Below are positions 1 through 9,657 of a DNA stretch of 64,000 nucleotides, one piece after another. The translations under genes were made by a program, and so were the position numbers. This DNA is from Burkholderia sp. 8Y. GTDB lineage: Bacteria; Pseudomonadota; Gammaproteobacteria; Burkholderiales; Burkholderiaceae. Every line of letters begins with the position of its first letter. The first letter of the stretch is position 1. The stretch is taken from positions 492,672-556,671 of the forward strand of contig NZ_LR733519.1 of NCBI RefSeq assembly GCF_902506145.1, in the 5' to 3' direction. A model generated the notes under the pieces. That model was not told where the DNA came from. It did not search any database and saw only the letters and a list, made by a program, of their open reading frames with translations.

Positions 1-328
1 CGCGCTGCTGCATAGCGGCGTGCGGCGTTCGGCGCTGCGGGCTACGCCCTTCGCACCGAACGTCGCACAGAAGGATCAACTGAAACCACTGGCATCCGGT
101 TTCTGCACAGCTTGACGCACACAACTGCGCGACGCGGCTCGCGCGGCCGTCTGGATGGTTCGGGGATGCTTAGTCACACTTTGTTTCAAACTGTTGCAAT
201 TGCGGGGGGCCTTGTGGGGCGGGGCTCTGCGGCGTTCGTCGTGGCTTCACAGCGCGCCTGCGCGCCTCGGACGGTAAAGGTTTCAACGCAAGCACCGTTA
301 AAAAACATAACTAAGCGAGAAACCAACC
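1..328. other. Left-edge region without a recognisable gene
   Basis: Several short open frames occur but none has a family signature or good ribosome site. The last part, just before 329, must carry the upstream region of the FlgM-like gene. I see nothing else that I can support. Confidence 0.5.
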
Positions 329-664
329 ATGAAGATTCAAACGAGCAACGGCACAGACACCATGCGTCAAATCAACGTTCGACGCGCAACGACTAACAAT
401 ACTGATGAGACCGCCGGCAGCGTCCGGAAGGCTGGGGCAGTCGCGATGGGTAGTTCGGCGGTCAACCTGTCGTCGGTCGCGGGCGTCGCGGCCAGCCTGT
501 CGGATATGGATACCGCCAAGGTCCAGTCCATCAAGGCTGCACTGCAACGCGGCACTTACACGGTCGATTCAGCAGCGGTGGCGAACGGAATGCTGCGTAC
601 GGCACGGGATTTTCTCGCGACGACGTCGAGCGGAACGGGGGCGAGAAGCGGATTGGCGCACTAG
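329..664 (+). CDS. flgM: FlgM-like anti-sigma-28 factor
   Basis: A 111-residue protein whose C-terminal half has the FlgM pattern: a VNLSS segment, then SLSDMDTAKVQSIKAAL followed by RGTYTVDSAAVANGML, the helix pair that binds the flagellar sigma factor FliA. FlgM proteins hold sigma-28 inactive in the cytoplasm until they are exported through the finished hook-basal body. The start MKIQ is chosen because FlgM proteins begin this way and a GAGAAA sequence precedes it; an ATG at 362 is the alternative. No other flagellar gene is in the window, so it stands alone, which is unusual since flgM normally sits beside flgA or flgN. It could be a secondary FlgM paralogue. Confidence 0.72.
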   Translation: MKIQTSNGTDTMRQINVRRATTNNTDETAGSVRKAGAVAMGSSAVNLSSVAGVAASLSDMDTAKVQSIKAALQRGTYTVDSAAVANGMLRTARDFLATTSSGTGARSGLAH

Positions 665-1028
665 CATTCGATAAAGCTGCAAACATCGTCGCCGTGATCC
701 GTGCCTCCGAAAACCCACCGATGCGGGCCTTTAGCCTCTGCGACGAAGGCAGCCCGCGCGCAGGTGAACCTGTAACGCCCGCAACGATCTAGGCAGGCGT
801 GCCGTCGTCGGAAGAACAAGCGGCGGTGGCGTTGATGCCGCTGCGGGTCCGTTTTACGAGCGATGCTCGAAGTATCGATGCTGTAGGCCATCGCTGATGA
901 GACTTACGGAGCTTCGACCAAGCCGACCGCGTGGCCGAAGCGGTCCCAGCGATGGACAAGCAATTCATGTCGCCCGTGGAGACGGCTCGCCGGAGTCGGT
1001 CAGCCCGTCCTCACCGTTGCCACGGTGC
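665..1028. other. Intergenic region, no gene seen
   Basis: About 360 bases between the convergent FlgM-like and Crp/Fnr genes. A leftward open frame of 76 codons (661-891) is rich in Arg, His and Cys and resembles nothing I recognise. It is probably spurious. Confidence 0.5.
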
Positions 1029-1763
1029 CTACGCGAAAGCCTCTGCCTGACGCGTTCCCGGCAACATCCGGTCGAACTCTCGCTTGACGATGCCGTAGCA
1101 TTCGCACGAGCGCGCCTCGAGTGCGGCGCGGTCAAGTATCTTGATGCATCCGCGGGTGTTATGGACAAGCCGTGCATCGTGCAGCTTTCCCACTGCTTCG
1201 GTAACGCCTTCGCGACGCACACCCAGCATGTCCGCGATCAACTGCTGCGTCACTCGCATTTCGTCCGACCGCGTGCGGTCCGCCTGAATCAGCAGCCATC
1301 GGCACAGTTGCTTGCTCAGCGAATGATGACGATTGCAGGCAGCCGTCTGCGCCACTTGCGTAAGCAGTGCCTGCATGTACAAGAGCGTGATGCGTCGCAG
1401 GAGGTCGGAGCGGCCGAAGTGTTCGCGCAGGGCGCTCGCGGTCATGCGATACGCCGACCCCGCTACCTGCACCTGAACGCGCGTCGGCATGGTATCGCCG
1501 CCCGTCAGCACCGGCACGCCGGTCATGCCTTCACGTCCGATTGCCGCGACCTCGACGCAGCCGCCGTCTTCCATCGTGTGCAACAGCGTGACGACTGCTG
1601 TCGTCGGAAAGTAGACGTGGTGAATGCGTTTGCCTGAATCGCACAGCACCTGTCCAGCACGCAGCTGAACCAGTTCGAGATCGGCTGCGATGGCTTGCCA
1701 GTCGAGCGCGGGAAGGGCGCCCAACAAATGATTTCCGTGAAGGTCCGACTGAAGGGTCAACAT
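1029..1763 (-). CDS. Crp/Fnr-family transcriptional regulator
   Basis: A 244-residue regulator with an N-terminal cNMP-binding-type beta barrel (ELVQLRAGQVLCDSGKRIHHVYFP, and VEVAAIGREGMTGVPVLTGG) and a C-terminal winged helix (QQLIADMLGVRREGVTEAVGKL). The GREGM-VPVL motif places it in the large proteobacterial group of short Crp/Fnr proteins that lack the four-cysteine Fnr cluster, so oxygen sensing through an Fe-S centre is not expected. The start at 1763 (MLTLQSD) is preferred over an in-frame ATG at 1844 because GAGAGA lies directly upstream. Ligand and targets are unknown and the neighbours give no clue. Confidence 0.85.
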   Translation of the reverse strand: MLTLQSDLHGNHLLGALPALDWQAIAADLELVQLRAGQVLCDSGKRIHHVYFPTTAVVTLLHTMEDGGCVEVAAIGREGMTGVPVLTGGDTMPTRVQVQVAGSAYRMTASALREHFGRSDLLRRITLLYMQALLTQVAQTAACNRHHSLSKQLCRWLLIQADRTRSDEMRVTQQLIADMLGVRREGVTEAVGKLHDARLVHNTRGCIKILDRAALEARSCECYGIVKREFDRMLPGTRQAEAFA

Positions 1764-2976
1764 AATCTCTCGTTTGGTCTCTATGCGCTTGACGCTGTGT
1801 TTTCTGCGGCCGCGCTTCATTGATGTGATCGTGATCCGATTCACCGAAGTCTTGCGGCCGACCCCGTAGCACCGTGGCTGTTCGCTGATAAACAGAACAA
1901 GCCATTTCTGTGTGCTTCGTCATACATAAGCGAGAGCCGTGCCATAGCGCGCTAAACCTCATACCAGCGGGCGATTGAGCGCCGACCGTTTTTATAGATC
2001 GCGAGTTTGCCGCGCTTTTGATTCATTTCTGAATCGACAGTAACTGACGTAGTTTCAACACCGGACCTTGGCGGTTGCTTCTTGAGCGGTTTTTAACGTT
2101 TGCGCAGCTTCCAGGCGAAAAGTTTTGCAGCAAAGCAGCGTCGAACAGGCAATTAAGCCGACCTTTAAAATTGTTCCATAACGGAGTCAGCTTCGGCCGC
2201 TGAAGCAGGCGTCGACGCCTTAAAGCCAGAGCAGACGTGGATCGAAAAACGTTGCATTCTTGCAAGAACACGGTCTCTGAACCGGTATTACGCGACGACG
2301 CATGCATGAGTCGCCGTGAAGCTCCCGGCGGCGAAGACGCTGATAGCGCGATGGGTTTTGACTGGCGTGTCAACCACAGTCGGGCAGTTTTTCGCGGGCG
2401 CCGTTGCTGGTTCGGCGACCCATCGACCGACTTTCGAAGCCGCTATCGACACCGAGGCCCAGCTTGCAATGGGAAGCGATCGCAGTCTACGTGGAGGCTC
2501 GCGAGCGCAAGAGGCGGTTCTATATGAAGGCTGGTGTGGCAGCCATCCTTGGGTGCAGCGCCGCTTTGATCGCCCGTCAATCATGCAAGACGGCATGTTC
2601 GACGTTCCTGCGTCTCGGCAATGGGTGCAGGTCGCTCTCCTATCGTGCTGCTCATCGTGCTCCAATCGGAGCCGCCGCCGTTCATGGGGCAGTAGCGGCA
2701 AGTCGAGCAGGCTTGTTCGCGCCGGCCTTCCGAACGAACTTATTGCTGATCTGGACAACTATCCTACTAGCGAGTTTTTGAACGTTGGAACAGACGTTGC
2801 AAGCTCGCGAGCCTGAACTGCCAGTGAGCCATTTCAGCGTCAGTGATTGCTCCGAAGCTACTTGCGTTCGCTGGGCCGCAATCGAAACGTCTATCCATGT
2901 GTCACGATCGTTGACTGCGCCCGGCTACAAGCCCCTCGGCGCCGGCCGCTTAATGTCTATTTCACGGGAGAGCTCT
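1764..2976. other. 1.2 kb gap without a supported gene
   Basis: Open frames on both strands are of low-complexity Arg/Ser/Cys composition and lack ribosome sites or family signatures. A rightward stretch around 2520-2780 (ending LFAPAFRTNLLLIWTTILLASF) faintly resembles a membrane segment of an MFS transporter and may be a decayed remnant, but I cannot confirm it. The region must hold the Crp/Fnr promoter (just right of 1763) and the GST promoter. Confidence 0.45.
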
Positions 2977-3696
2977 ATGCCGACGCTCTATTCCTACCCG
3001 GACCTGTTCGGCGTCGCCGATAACAATCCGTTCGGCCTGAAGGTCTATGCATTCATGCGCTTGTGCGGCCTGGACTTCAAGCACAAGCACATCATTGATA
3101 CGAAAGCAGCGCCGCGAGGACAGTTGCCGTATCTGGTCGACGGCGACGAATCCATCGGTGATAGCGATGCGATCATCAACTATCTCAAGCATAAGTACGA
3201 TCTTGGCATCGACAGAGCACTTTCAACGGGGCAAGCGAATCTCGACTTCTTCGTGCGACGCACACTGGACGACCTGTATTGGCCGATGAGCTACTCGCGC
3301 TGGCGCGACGAGCGCTTTCGCCCGGCGTTTTTCACCGCCTTCATGGCGGCGCACTCAGAAGTCACCGCGAGTGCGCTCGAAGCCGCGAGCGAGTACAACC
3401 GGCTGCGCTATCACTATCAGGGCATCGGCCGCTACGAGCCGGATCAGGTGTACGAGCGCGGCATCGCCGATTTGCGCGTCATAGCCGATCTGCTCGGCGA
3501 CAGCGGCTTTGTCTTCGGGCCCGAGCCGGCCACGGTCGATGCCGCGATCTACGGCTGTGTCGCAAACATCTATTACTACGACATTGATACGCCGTTGAAG
3601 TGCTACGTAGTGTCGAGGCCGAGCCTCGTCCGGCATTGCATGGCAATACATGAGAGGGTCGCTACCCTGAGTCAGCCCGATCGTAGGGACGCTTAG
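2977..3696 (+). CDS. Glutathione S-transferase family protein
   Basis: A 239-residue protein with the N-terminal thioredoxin-like GST fold (MPTLYSYPDLFG, then PRGQLPYLVDG with the cis-Pro, then GDSDAIINYLKHKY) and an all-helical C-terminal domain. The sequence resembles the metaxin/Tom37-like GST group rather than the zeta-class maleylpyruvate isomerases, which carry an SSxS(C)A motif that is absent. The start at 2977 is supported by GGGAGAG seven bases upstream; longer in-frame starts at 2785 and between lack this. It probably conjugates or isomerises an electrophile, but the substrate cannot be deduced. Confidence 0.85.
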   Translation: MPTLYSYPDLFGVADNNPFGLKVYAFMRLCGLDFKHKHIIDTKAAPRGQLPYLVDGDESIGDSDAIINYLKHKYDLGIDRALSTGQANLDFFVRRTLDDLYWPMSYSRWRDERFRPAFFTAFMAAHSEVTASALEAASEYNRLRYHYQGIGRYEPDQVYERGIADLRVIADLLGDSGFVFGPEPATVDAAIYGCVANIYYYDIDTPLKCYVVSRPSLVRHCMAIHERVATLSQPDRRDA

Positions 3697-4056
3697 GGCC
3701 GTCGAATTGTCCGTCTTTGCTTGTCCTCCTGGAAGGGCGGGCGATTTCAGTCTCGCCGAACCAGCGAGGGTTGAAGGACTTTCTCGTGTGGCCGGGCCTT
3801 TTTGACCTACACGCTTTCGTTGACGGTTTCGCCTGAACAAGGACCGACCAGTCAGCGACGCCAGGCCGCCTTTGAGCAAGCTTCCGAGGGGCCGCTTTCT
3901 ACACGAAAGCTGTCATCGGGGCAGCAAGAAAGAAGCGGCTCCCAGCACCTGATCGCCTAGGTGAGGTCGGCCCCCGTTCAACGCGTGCTCTGTCTGGGAG
4001 GTCGTCATTTCGCTACACTGCGCGCTTCCACTGACGACCTGCCAGAGAGGATGCAC
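3697..4056. other. Intergenic region, no gene seen
   Basis: About 360 bases between the GST gene and the following LysR gene, both rightward. No open frame with a family signature was found. It must contain the LysR promoter. Confidence 0.5.
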
Positions 4057-4971
4057 ATGGACCGTATGGCGGCGATGGAGACTTTCGTAACAGTTGTTGA
4101 CGCGGGTTCATTTTCTGCGGCCGCACGCCGCCTGAAGCTCGGCCAGCCAGCCGTCTCGAAAGCGATTGCACAGCTGGAGGAACGTCTAGGCACCTGTCTG
4201 CTGTTGCGATCGACACGTGGCCTTGCGCCGACGGACGCCGGTCAGCGTTACTACGATCACGCACTCAGGGCCATCGATGAGGCCGATCAGGCCGAGCAGG
4301 CTGCGCGCGAGTCGTCGGAAGGCTTGTCGGGACGATTGCGCATCGGCGCAGCCGTTACTTTCGCCCGCCTGCATGTCTTGCCAGCCCTCAAGTCTTTTCT
4401 GGATCAGCACCCTGATCTGAGCATCGACATCGTACTTGACGATCGATCCGTCGATTTGCTTGGAGAGGGCGTCGATGTCGCATTGCGTATGGGCGCGCTT
4501 GAGGATTCGACCATGACCGCGCGTCGCATCTCCAGCGCGCGGCGGTTCGTCGTCGGCACACCGTCATATTTCGCCGAAGCCGGCGTGCCTCGAACACCTG
4601 TCGAGCTCAACCGGCATCAGGCAGTCGTTTACTCTCTGCGAGGCGGCGGTGAATCGTGGTTGTTCAGCCGCAGTGACGGCTCCGACTCGACCGTGACCTT
4701 GTCCGGCCGGGTAAGCGTGAACGCCGCTGAAGGCATGCGCACGGCGGTGCTCGGGCACATGGGCGTTGCCGTCGCTTCGGAATGGATGTTCGCCCCGGAA
4801 CTCGCGAACGGCACGGTTCAGGCCGTCCTGACTGACTGGTCGTTGCCGCCGATCGAGCTGTGGGCGGTTTTCCCGACCGGTCGCATGGCAACCACGAAGG
4901 CGCGCGCCTTCGTCGCGTTCGTCGAGCAACTCCTCAATGAGCGCATCTCTGGCGCGGGCCTGACCGGCTAA
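4057..4971 (+). CDS. LysR-family transcriptional regulator
   Basis: A 304-residue LysR protein. Residues 1-60 form the winged helix-turn-helix (METFVTVVDAGSFSAAARRLKLGQPAVSKAIAQLEERLG) and the rest a substrate-binding domain of the CrgA/DmlR type (SGRLRIGAAVTFARLHVLPAL, then DLLGEGVDVALRMG). The start at 4057 (MDRMAAMETF) follows GAGAGG six bases upstream. The SDR gene at 5156 is downstream in the same direction, which is the common arrangement where such a regulator controls a neighbouring oxidoreductase gene. The effector is unknown. Confidence 0.9.
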   Translation: MDRMAAMETFVTVVDAGSFSAAARRLKLGQPAVSKAIAQLEERLGTCLLLRSTRGLAPTDAGQRYYDHALRAIDEADQAEQAARESSEGLSGRLRIGAAVTFARLHVLPALKSFLDQHPDLSIDIVLDDRSVDLLGEGVDVALRMGALEDSTMTARRISSARRFVVGTPSYFAEAGVPRTPVELNRHQAVVYSLRGGGESWLFSRSDGSDSTVTLSGRVSVNAAEGMRTAVLGHMGVAVASEWMFAPELANGTVQAVLTDWSLPPIELWAVFPTGRMATTKARAFVAFVEQLLNERISGAGLTG

Positions 4972-5155
4972 ACGTTACGCACCTTTGCCCCCTCGCAGCA
5001 GGAATAGGTGCTATTCCGCGCCCGCGGCTACCGGGCGATTGCGCCTCAGCGGAGGATACGCATCAACCAATGCACGAAACATTGGCTTCGATGCAGCAGT
5101 CCCTTCCGGCAGTTCAAACCGGAGGACGCTTCAAAACTTACCGTTGAGAAAAAAC

Positions 5156-5923
5156 ATGACCCAAGCTCTGAAAGGCAAACTTGCTCTCGTGACGGGCGCT
5201 TCGCGTGGAATCGGCGCAGCTATTGCGGCGCGTCTTGCGCGCGACGGCGCATCCGTCATCGTTCACTACGCGTCGAGTGCCGCGCGGGCCGAAGCCGTCG
5301 CCAAGGAAATTCGCGATGCCGGCGGCGAGGCTGAAACTGTCGGCGCCAACTTGTCGCAGCCAGAAGGCGTCAAGAGCCTTATTGAGTCGCTGAACAGTGC
5401 GTTCGGCGGCCGCTTCGAAGGGCGGCTCGATATTCTCGTCAATAACGCTGGCACAGTCGAATATGGGCCGTTCCTCGATTCGTCGGACACGTCCTACGAC
5501 ACGCACTTCAACCTTAATGTCCGCGCGCCGATCGAACTGGCAAAAGACGCGGCAGCGCGCATGGTCACAGCCGGCTGGGGGCGCATCATCAACGTGGGCT
5601 CGGCTTTCGGTGAAGCCGCGCCCTTGCCTGGCGTGACGCTTTACATCGCCTCGAAGTTCGCCATCAGAGGCTTTACGCGCGGGTTGTCGCGTGAAGTCGG
5701 GAAATTCGGCGTAACCGTGAATGCCGTCCAGCCCGGCCCGATCGATACAGAACTCGCTCCGCAACCCGGCACGGAAGACCACGCAACGATGACAAAGCTC
5801 GCAAGCGTTGGCCGCTTTGGAAAACCGGAAGAAATCGCCGCGGCCGTCGCTTATCTGGCGAGCCCTGAAGCAGGCTATACGACCGGGGAGAGCCTGACGG
5901 TCGACGGCGGATGGATTGCCTGA
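5156..5923 (+). CDS. Short-chain dehydrogenase/reductase
   Basis: A 255-residue classical SDR, an NAD(P)-dependent alcohol dehydrogenase or ketoreductase. It has the TGASRGIG cofactor motif near residue 13, NNAG, the active-site Ser in NVGSAFG, YIASK (Tyr-x3-Lys), and the C-terminal TTGESLTVDGGW. An Arg/Ser pair after the cofactor beta-strand suggests a preference for NADPH. The start MTQALKG at 5156 fits family length; the long in-frame extension from 4985 has no family support. It lies 184 bases downstream of the LysR gene and may be its target. Substrate not deducible. Confidence 0.9.
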   Translation: MTQALKGKLALVTGASRGIGAAIAARLARDGASVIVHYASSAARAEAVAKEIRDAGGEAETVGANLSQPEGVKSLIESLNSAFGGRFEGRLDILVNNAGTVEYGPFLDSSDTSYDTHFNLNVRAPIELAKDAAARMVTAGWGRIINVGSAFGEAAPLPGVTLYIASKFAIRGFTRGLSREVGKFGVTVNAVQPGPIDTELAPQPGTEDHATMTKLASVGRFGKPEEIAAAVAYLASPEAGYTTGESLTVDGGWIA

Positions 5924-5939
5924 GCCGGGCCGCCAAGGC

Positions 5940-6113
5940 GATGGCGCGGACCCGCTCGCGCGTGCCGAGCGCGTCGAACTCGACGATCTGACGGGCAATC
6001 CGTGGATCGTGCCGCAAGCCGCGTTGCCGATGCGCTCGCTGCTCGAACCGCTCTTCGACGACCGGCAACTGCCGTTTCCGCGCTACGCGATCGAGACGTC
6101 ATCGAGGTACTGA
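5940..6113 (+). pseudogene. Fragment of a LysR-type effector-binding domain
   Basis: The frame contains ELDDLTGNPWIVPQAALPMR, then SLLEPLFDDRQLPFPRYAIETSS. This is the pattern of the second half of a LysR substrate-binding domain (Asp/Leu-rich strand, PW(I/V)(V/L)P, loop, LFxxxxLPxPRxxVET). No helix-turn-helix or domain start is present, and the fragment begins right after the SDR stop. It ends abruptly at a TGA where unrelated sequence begins. It is a remnant left by deletion. Confidence 0.55.
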
Positions 6114-6122
6114 TCTATTGCC

Positions 6123-6173
6123 CACTCGGAGGCCAAACTGGACGCCGTCGCGAGGCGGCTCAACGAACGTCCT
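6123..6173 (+). mobile_element. Tiny transposase C-terminal remnant (IS30-like?)
   Basis: Directly after the LysR fragment one frame reads HSEAKLDAVARRLNERP, which resembles the C-terminal LDAVARRLNxRPRKTL segment of IS30-type transposases. Only about 17 residues match and no inverted repeats are visible. It is a tentative deletion scar. Confidence 0.35.
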
Positions 6174-6360
6174 ACGATCGCCGGTCGGCACTCGTCGAGA
6201 TGGCGGCCGTTCGCGTCGGGGGAAACGCTTCGGCGTCTTCGCCCTTGCTTTGTTGCAATTTGCGTAACAACGTATGTTGCAGATTAGGTGTTTTCCCTGT
6301 GGAATTACCGATACACTTCATCCAATGGTAGTGCCAATGAATCATTTATAGGGATCTGAC

Positions 6361-6666
6361 ATGAAACTCTTTCTAAAGCCCGTCGCGGCAAGTCTTGTCT
6401 TGGTGGTTCCCGCTCTGGCATGGGCTCAGCAGCAGAACGCGCCGATTCAGCGGGCAGAAGTTCGCGCCGAGCTCTTGGCACTTGAAGGACCCGGCTACAC
6501 TCCGGGTTATCCGTCGAGCGTCCCGGGCGGGGCCGGATCTTTGGCCGCGACGCCGCAGACGCGGGACGCACATACCACTGGCTACGGCTCGTCGTCGAGC
6601 GGCTCATTTCAAGTTGGTCGGCCCGCGTCTCTTAGTACCACTCAATCGGTGTACTTCGGTCTCTGA
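6361..6666 (+). CDS. DUF4148-type small exported protein
   Basis: A 101-residue protein with a clear signal peptide (MKLFLKPVAASLVLVVPALAWA, cleavage after AWA) followed by the DUF4148 hallmark IQRAEVRAELLALEGPGYTP. Such proteins are abundant in Burkholderiaceae and are exported; their function is unknown. The C-terminal half is rich in Gly, Ser and Thr and looks unstructured. It stands alone, followed by a rightward regulator. The 190 bases upstream (AT-rich around 6250-6360) likely hold its promoter. Confidence 0.82.
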   Translation: MKLFLKPVAASLVLVVPALAWAQQQNAPIQRAEVRAELLALEGPGYTPGYPSSVPGGAGSLAATPQTRDAHTTGYGSSSSGSFQVGRPASLSTTQSVYFGL

Positions 6667-6841
6667 ACTGTTGAGAAGCGCAGCGTGGTAGGCGTCGACG
6701 ACGGTAGACAGAGCGTCGCGGTAGAGTTGTTGCAAGGGTTCAGTTGCTGCTCCGGCTTGCCGACAGAGGATGCCGACGACCACCGGACTTATGTGACAGC
6801 CTTACGTCACCTCTCAAACGCGGCAATACAAGGTCTTCCAC

Positions 6842-7627
6842 GTGCGAAACTCCGATGCGACTACGATCAAGTTGACCCGCGACGAGCGGCCCAGCCGCGG
6901 GATCGGAAGCTTATCGGCCACGTCTCCAATGCTGTCAACTGGCGTCGGTGACAAGATTGTCGAAGATATCCGTCTGAGGCTTAATTCTGGGGAGCTGGTG
7001 CCGGGCGACAAACTCCCCAGTGAGCGTGAGCTGGCGGCGCAACTGGGCGTCAGCCGAAACGTTGTCCGTGAATCGCTACGTGTGTTGGAAGCGAGCGGTG
7101 TTGTCACAATAAAAAAAGGCCATACAGGCGGTGCGTTCATCAGCAATGGTGGTCTGAGCGCCAATGTCTCAGGCCTAGGCGACGTCCTCCGTATTCGGGG
7201 TGGCCAGGTTAGCGAAATCGCTGAGGTGCGACTCTGGATGGGCGAAATAGTGGTGCGCGCGGCTTGTGAACGTCGCACCAAAGCAAATCTTGAGAACTTG
7301 CGGGAACACCTCAGGCTCCTCGCGCAGACCGTCGATGAAGGCGACCTGCACAGTGGCCTCGTTGTCGCGGCCAAATTTCACATCGCACTGGCCGAATGCA
7401 GCCAGAACGCTCTGCTTGTGTTAATGACGGAGACTGTGATGGGAATTGCATCGCAGTTTGCAGCGGATGTCGGCATAGAAGCCGCTGATTTCTCACTACG
7501 CGAACGGCAAACCATTGTGGATGCAATCGAGGAGGGGGCAGTCACTAAAGCAGTCGCCGCAATGAAAGCCCACCTGAAGGACGTTGACTCGCGCTACAGG
7601 TACGCAGTCGCCCAGCGCAGACAATAA
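6842..7627 (+). CDS. FadR/GntR-family transcriptional regulator
   Basis: A 261-residue regulator with an N-terminal GntR winged helix (IVEDIRLRLNSGELVPGDKLPSERELAAQLGVSRNVVRESLRVLEASGVV) and a C-terminal FCD all-helical domain (VRLWMGEIVVRAACERRT, then FHIALAECSQN, LRERQTIVDAIEEG, MKAHL). FCD regulators usually bind small organic acids, with the His/Asp residues of FHIALAE and the later His helping to hold a metal. The listed start is GTG at 6842; an ATG at 6929 (MLSTGVGDKI) is equally plausible. The closest downstream gene is the leftward efflux pump, so its target is not clear. Confidence 0.87.
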   Translation: MRNSDATTIKLTRDERPSRGIGSLSATSPMLSTGVGDKIVEDIRLRLNSGELVPGDKLPSERELAAQLGVSRNVVRESLRVLEASGVVTIKKGHTGGAFISNGGLSANVSGLGDVLRIRGGQVSEIAEVRLWMGEIVVRAACERRTKANLENLREHLRLLAQTVDEGDLHSGLVVAAKFHIALAECSQNALLVLMTETVMGIASQFAADVGIEAADFSLRERQTIVDAIEEGAVTKAVAAMKAHLKDVDSRYRYAVAQRRQ

Positions 7628-8321
7628 GACCAAGCGGTGCTCTTCCGTCTTCCAGCGGCAAACAGCGGATCGAACAGCTTTTGCTCCCGGCGCAGCAGCT
7701 GTTTTAGAACGATGAGTGGAATAGGACGAAGCAGAACGATCCTACTTCGTTCGACTGCGATCGAGTAGCACCTGCCGAACAACCTTCGATGTAAGTGCAA
7801 AAGACAAGATTCGAGACAGTGTTCGATAGATTGTCAACTGGTAGCAATATTCAGAAGTGCTACGCAAGTGTACTAGGTGCCGCCTGCGACAGCCCTTCTG
7901 CCAGGGTTACAACCCGCGTCGCCGTCGGGTGGCGAGTCGTTATCTGACTTCGTCTTGTGCACAATGCCATTTTTGCCTCGCCTAGGGCTGGATGAGCGCG
8001 CCATCGACACTTGACACGCTTTCATGCAGATGGCGGCCCCGCGTGCAGTCTCCACGGTCTCATTCGGAAAGACGGATGTCATCATCAGCAGTCAGTCCGA
8101 TCTCATGCACGAGAGAACATCCATGCGAAGAAGCGCTTCGTGGTAACAGCAGCCGACTCAGTCGTAGCGCGTTGCCGGCCGGCGTGAATTCGTTCAGCCT
8201 TGACCTCGTTAACATCGATTCGGTGTAGTCTTTCGCGCCATGCATCGTTTTATTTCAGTGTCGCTTGCAACTGTCAACCAACGTTTGTCGTAGCGAGCTC
8301 TGCCTTGGCGTAGCACCGTCT
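7628..8321. other. 0.7 kb gap between convergent genes, no gene seen
   Basis: Short open frames occur on both strands, for example 8060-8245 leftward, but none has a recognisable signature or good ribosome site. It separates the rightward GntR regulator from the leftward MFS pump. Confidence 0.5.
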
Positions 8322-9548
8322 TCACGAGCATGGTCGGCTTCTTAAGCGGCCGGCGACGTCGCGTTCAATAAGCGAGAAAGCGATCAATGACGCCACGCTT
8401 GCGACGACTAAAACCAGGATCATTGGAATCGCTGGATTACTACCCCCGAGCGCGACGAGTCCTGTGCACAGAGCACCAAACCCCATCTGTATGAAGCCAT
8501 AGAGACCTGACGCAGAGCCGGCGAACGCCGCGTCCGAGTTGATTGCTCCAGAAAGCGCGAACGGGCTAGCCAGGCCTGTGCCAAATATGAAGACGAGCAT
8601 CGCAAAGGTGACTACGGCCGGCGTAAAAACACGCGCAAAAAAAGCAACCAGCAATCCCAAAGACGCGATGATCATGATTGCCGCCGCGGATACGAGTACA
8701 CGCGTTGCAGGCATTCGACCTGCAATGTACTTCGCGGCTAGACTGCCGCATCCAAGGCCAAGAATCACACACAGATATACAAAGCCGAAGGCGCGCGTTG
8801 ATACACCGAGCTGCTGTATGAATATGAAGGGGGACGCTGCAACGAAAGCGAAAAAGCTCGTTGTCGCGAAGGCTCCACCTAGCGCGTGAGAGGTGAAGGC
8901 TCTGGAGCGCAGCAGAGCAAGGTAGCTTAGGGCATACGCACGCGCTGGCCGCTGGGAACGTACGGCATGGGTTTCGGGCAACGACAGCGCCGTCACGCAG
9001 ACGACAAGGCCACTCGTGATGCTCAATGCGCCCAGGACCCAGCGCCATCCGAACGCCTCGGCGAGTTGCGCGCCGATCATCGGCGCGAGCGCAGGCGAAA
9101 GTGACATGGCAAGGCTCAGTATGGCTAGGCGACGTGTGACCAGGTGTGGAGCAATGCCGTCGCGCGCGATCGCTCGGCCCAGAACAAGGCCCACGCAGCC
9201 GCCGAGCGCCTCCGCCACGCGCGCTGCAACGAGCGCGCCGAGAGAGGGGCTCAGCGCCGCCGAAACGCTTGCTACCGTATATAGGGCGAGGCCAAGCAGG
9301 AGAACCGGTCTACGTCCGAAGCGATCTGAAATGGGCCCGTACACCAGTTGACCGACGGATAGACCGACGATATACAGCGTAATGGTAAGTTGAGCCGCTG
9401 CTGCCGTTGCGTGAAATTCACTTACTACCCCGGGAAGCGCCGGAACGAAAAGGTGGATCGGAAAGGTGCCCGACATGGTGATCGACACTAGTAGCACAAG
9501 GCCGGGGGGCCGGGACAAGCGATCAACGGGGGATGTGAGAAGGCCCAT
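8322..9548 (-). CDS. Bcr/CflA-type MFS drug-efflux transporter
   Basis: A 408-residue membrane protein with about 12 hydrophobic segments. The second and third segments carry the MFS motif A loop (YGPISDRFGRRPVLLLG), and the first helix contains PIHLFVPALPGV, typical of the Bcr/CflA group of the drug:H+ antiporter-1 family. Motif C-like ALAPMIGAQLAEAFGWRWV lies in helix 5. It would export a toxic compound from the inner membrane using proton motive force. It lies alone; a copy of an island regulatory block is found 110 bases upstream of its start, so it may share control with the island. Confidence 0.88.
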   Translation of the reverse strand: MGLLTSPVDRLSRPPGLVLLVSITMSGTFPIHLFVPALPGVVSEFHATAAAAQLTITLYIVGLSVGQLVYGPISDRFGRRPVLLLGLALYTVASVSAALSPSLGALVAARVAEALGGCVGLVLGRAIARDGIAPHLVTRRLAILSLAMSLSPALAPMIGAQLAEAFGWRWVLGALSITSGLVVCVTALSLPETHAVRSQRPARAYALSYLALLRSRAFTSHALGGAFATTSFFAFVAASPFIFIQQLGVSTRAFGFVYLCVILGLGCGSLAAKYIAGRMPATRVLVSAAAIMIIASLGLLVAFFARVFTPAVVTFAMLVFIFGTGLASPFALSGAINSDAAFAGSASGLYGFIQMGFGALCTGLVALGGSNPAIPMILVLVVASVASLIAFSLIERDVAGRLRSRPCS

Positions 9549-9657
9549 GTATGGTCATCTTCGGGTTGAGTAGGCGCATTCAATGTAGCCGCGTCATCGA
9601 CGGCAACGAATGTTCGGACGGCGAGTGTGCAGACTAGCTCGCTGCAAGACGTTGGCG

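Noticed and set aside
2316..2816. A 166-codon rightward frame in the 1.2 kb gap
   Set aside because: Starts with a signal-like stretch (MKLPAAKTLIARW) but continues as a Ser/Arg/Cys-rich sequence without a ribosome site or family pattern.
2977..3696. GST as the missing maleylpyruvate isomerase of the gentisate cassette
   Set aside because: It lacks the zeta-class active-site motif and is 20 kb from the cassette without a shared operator.
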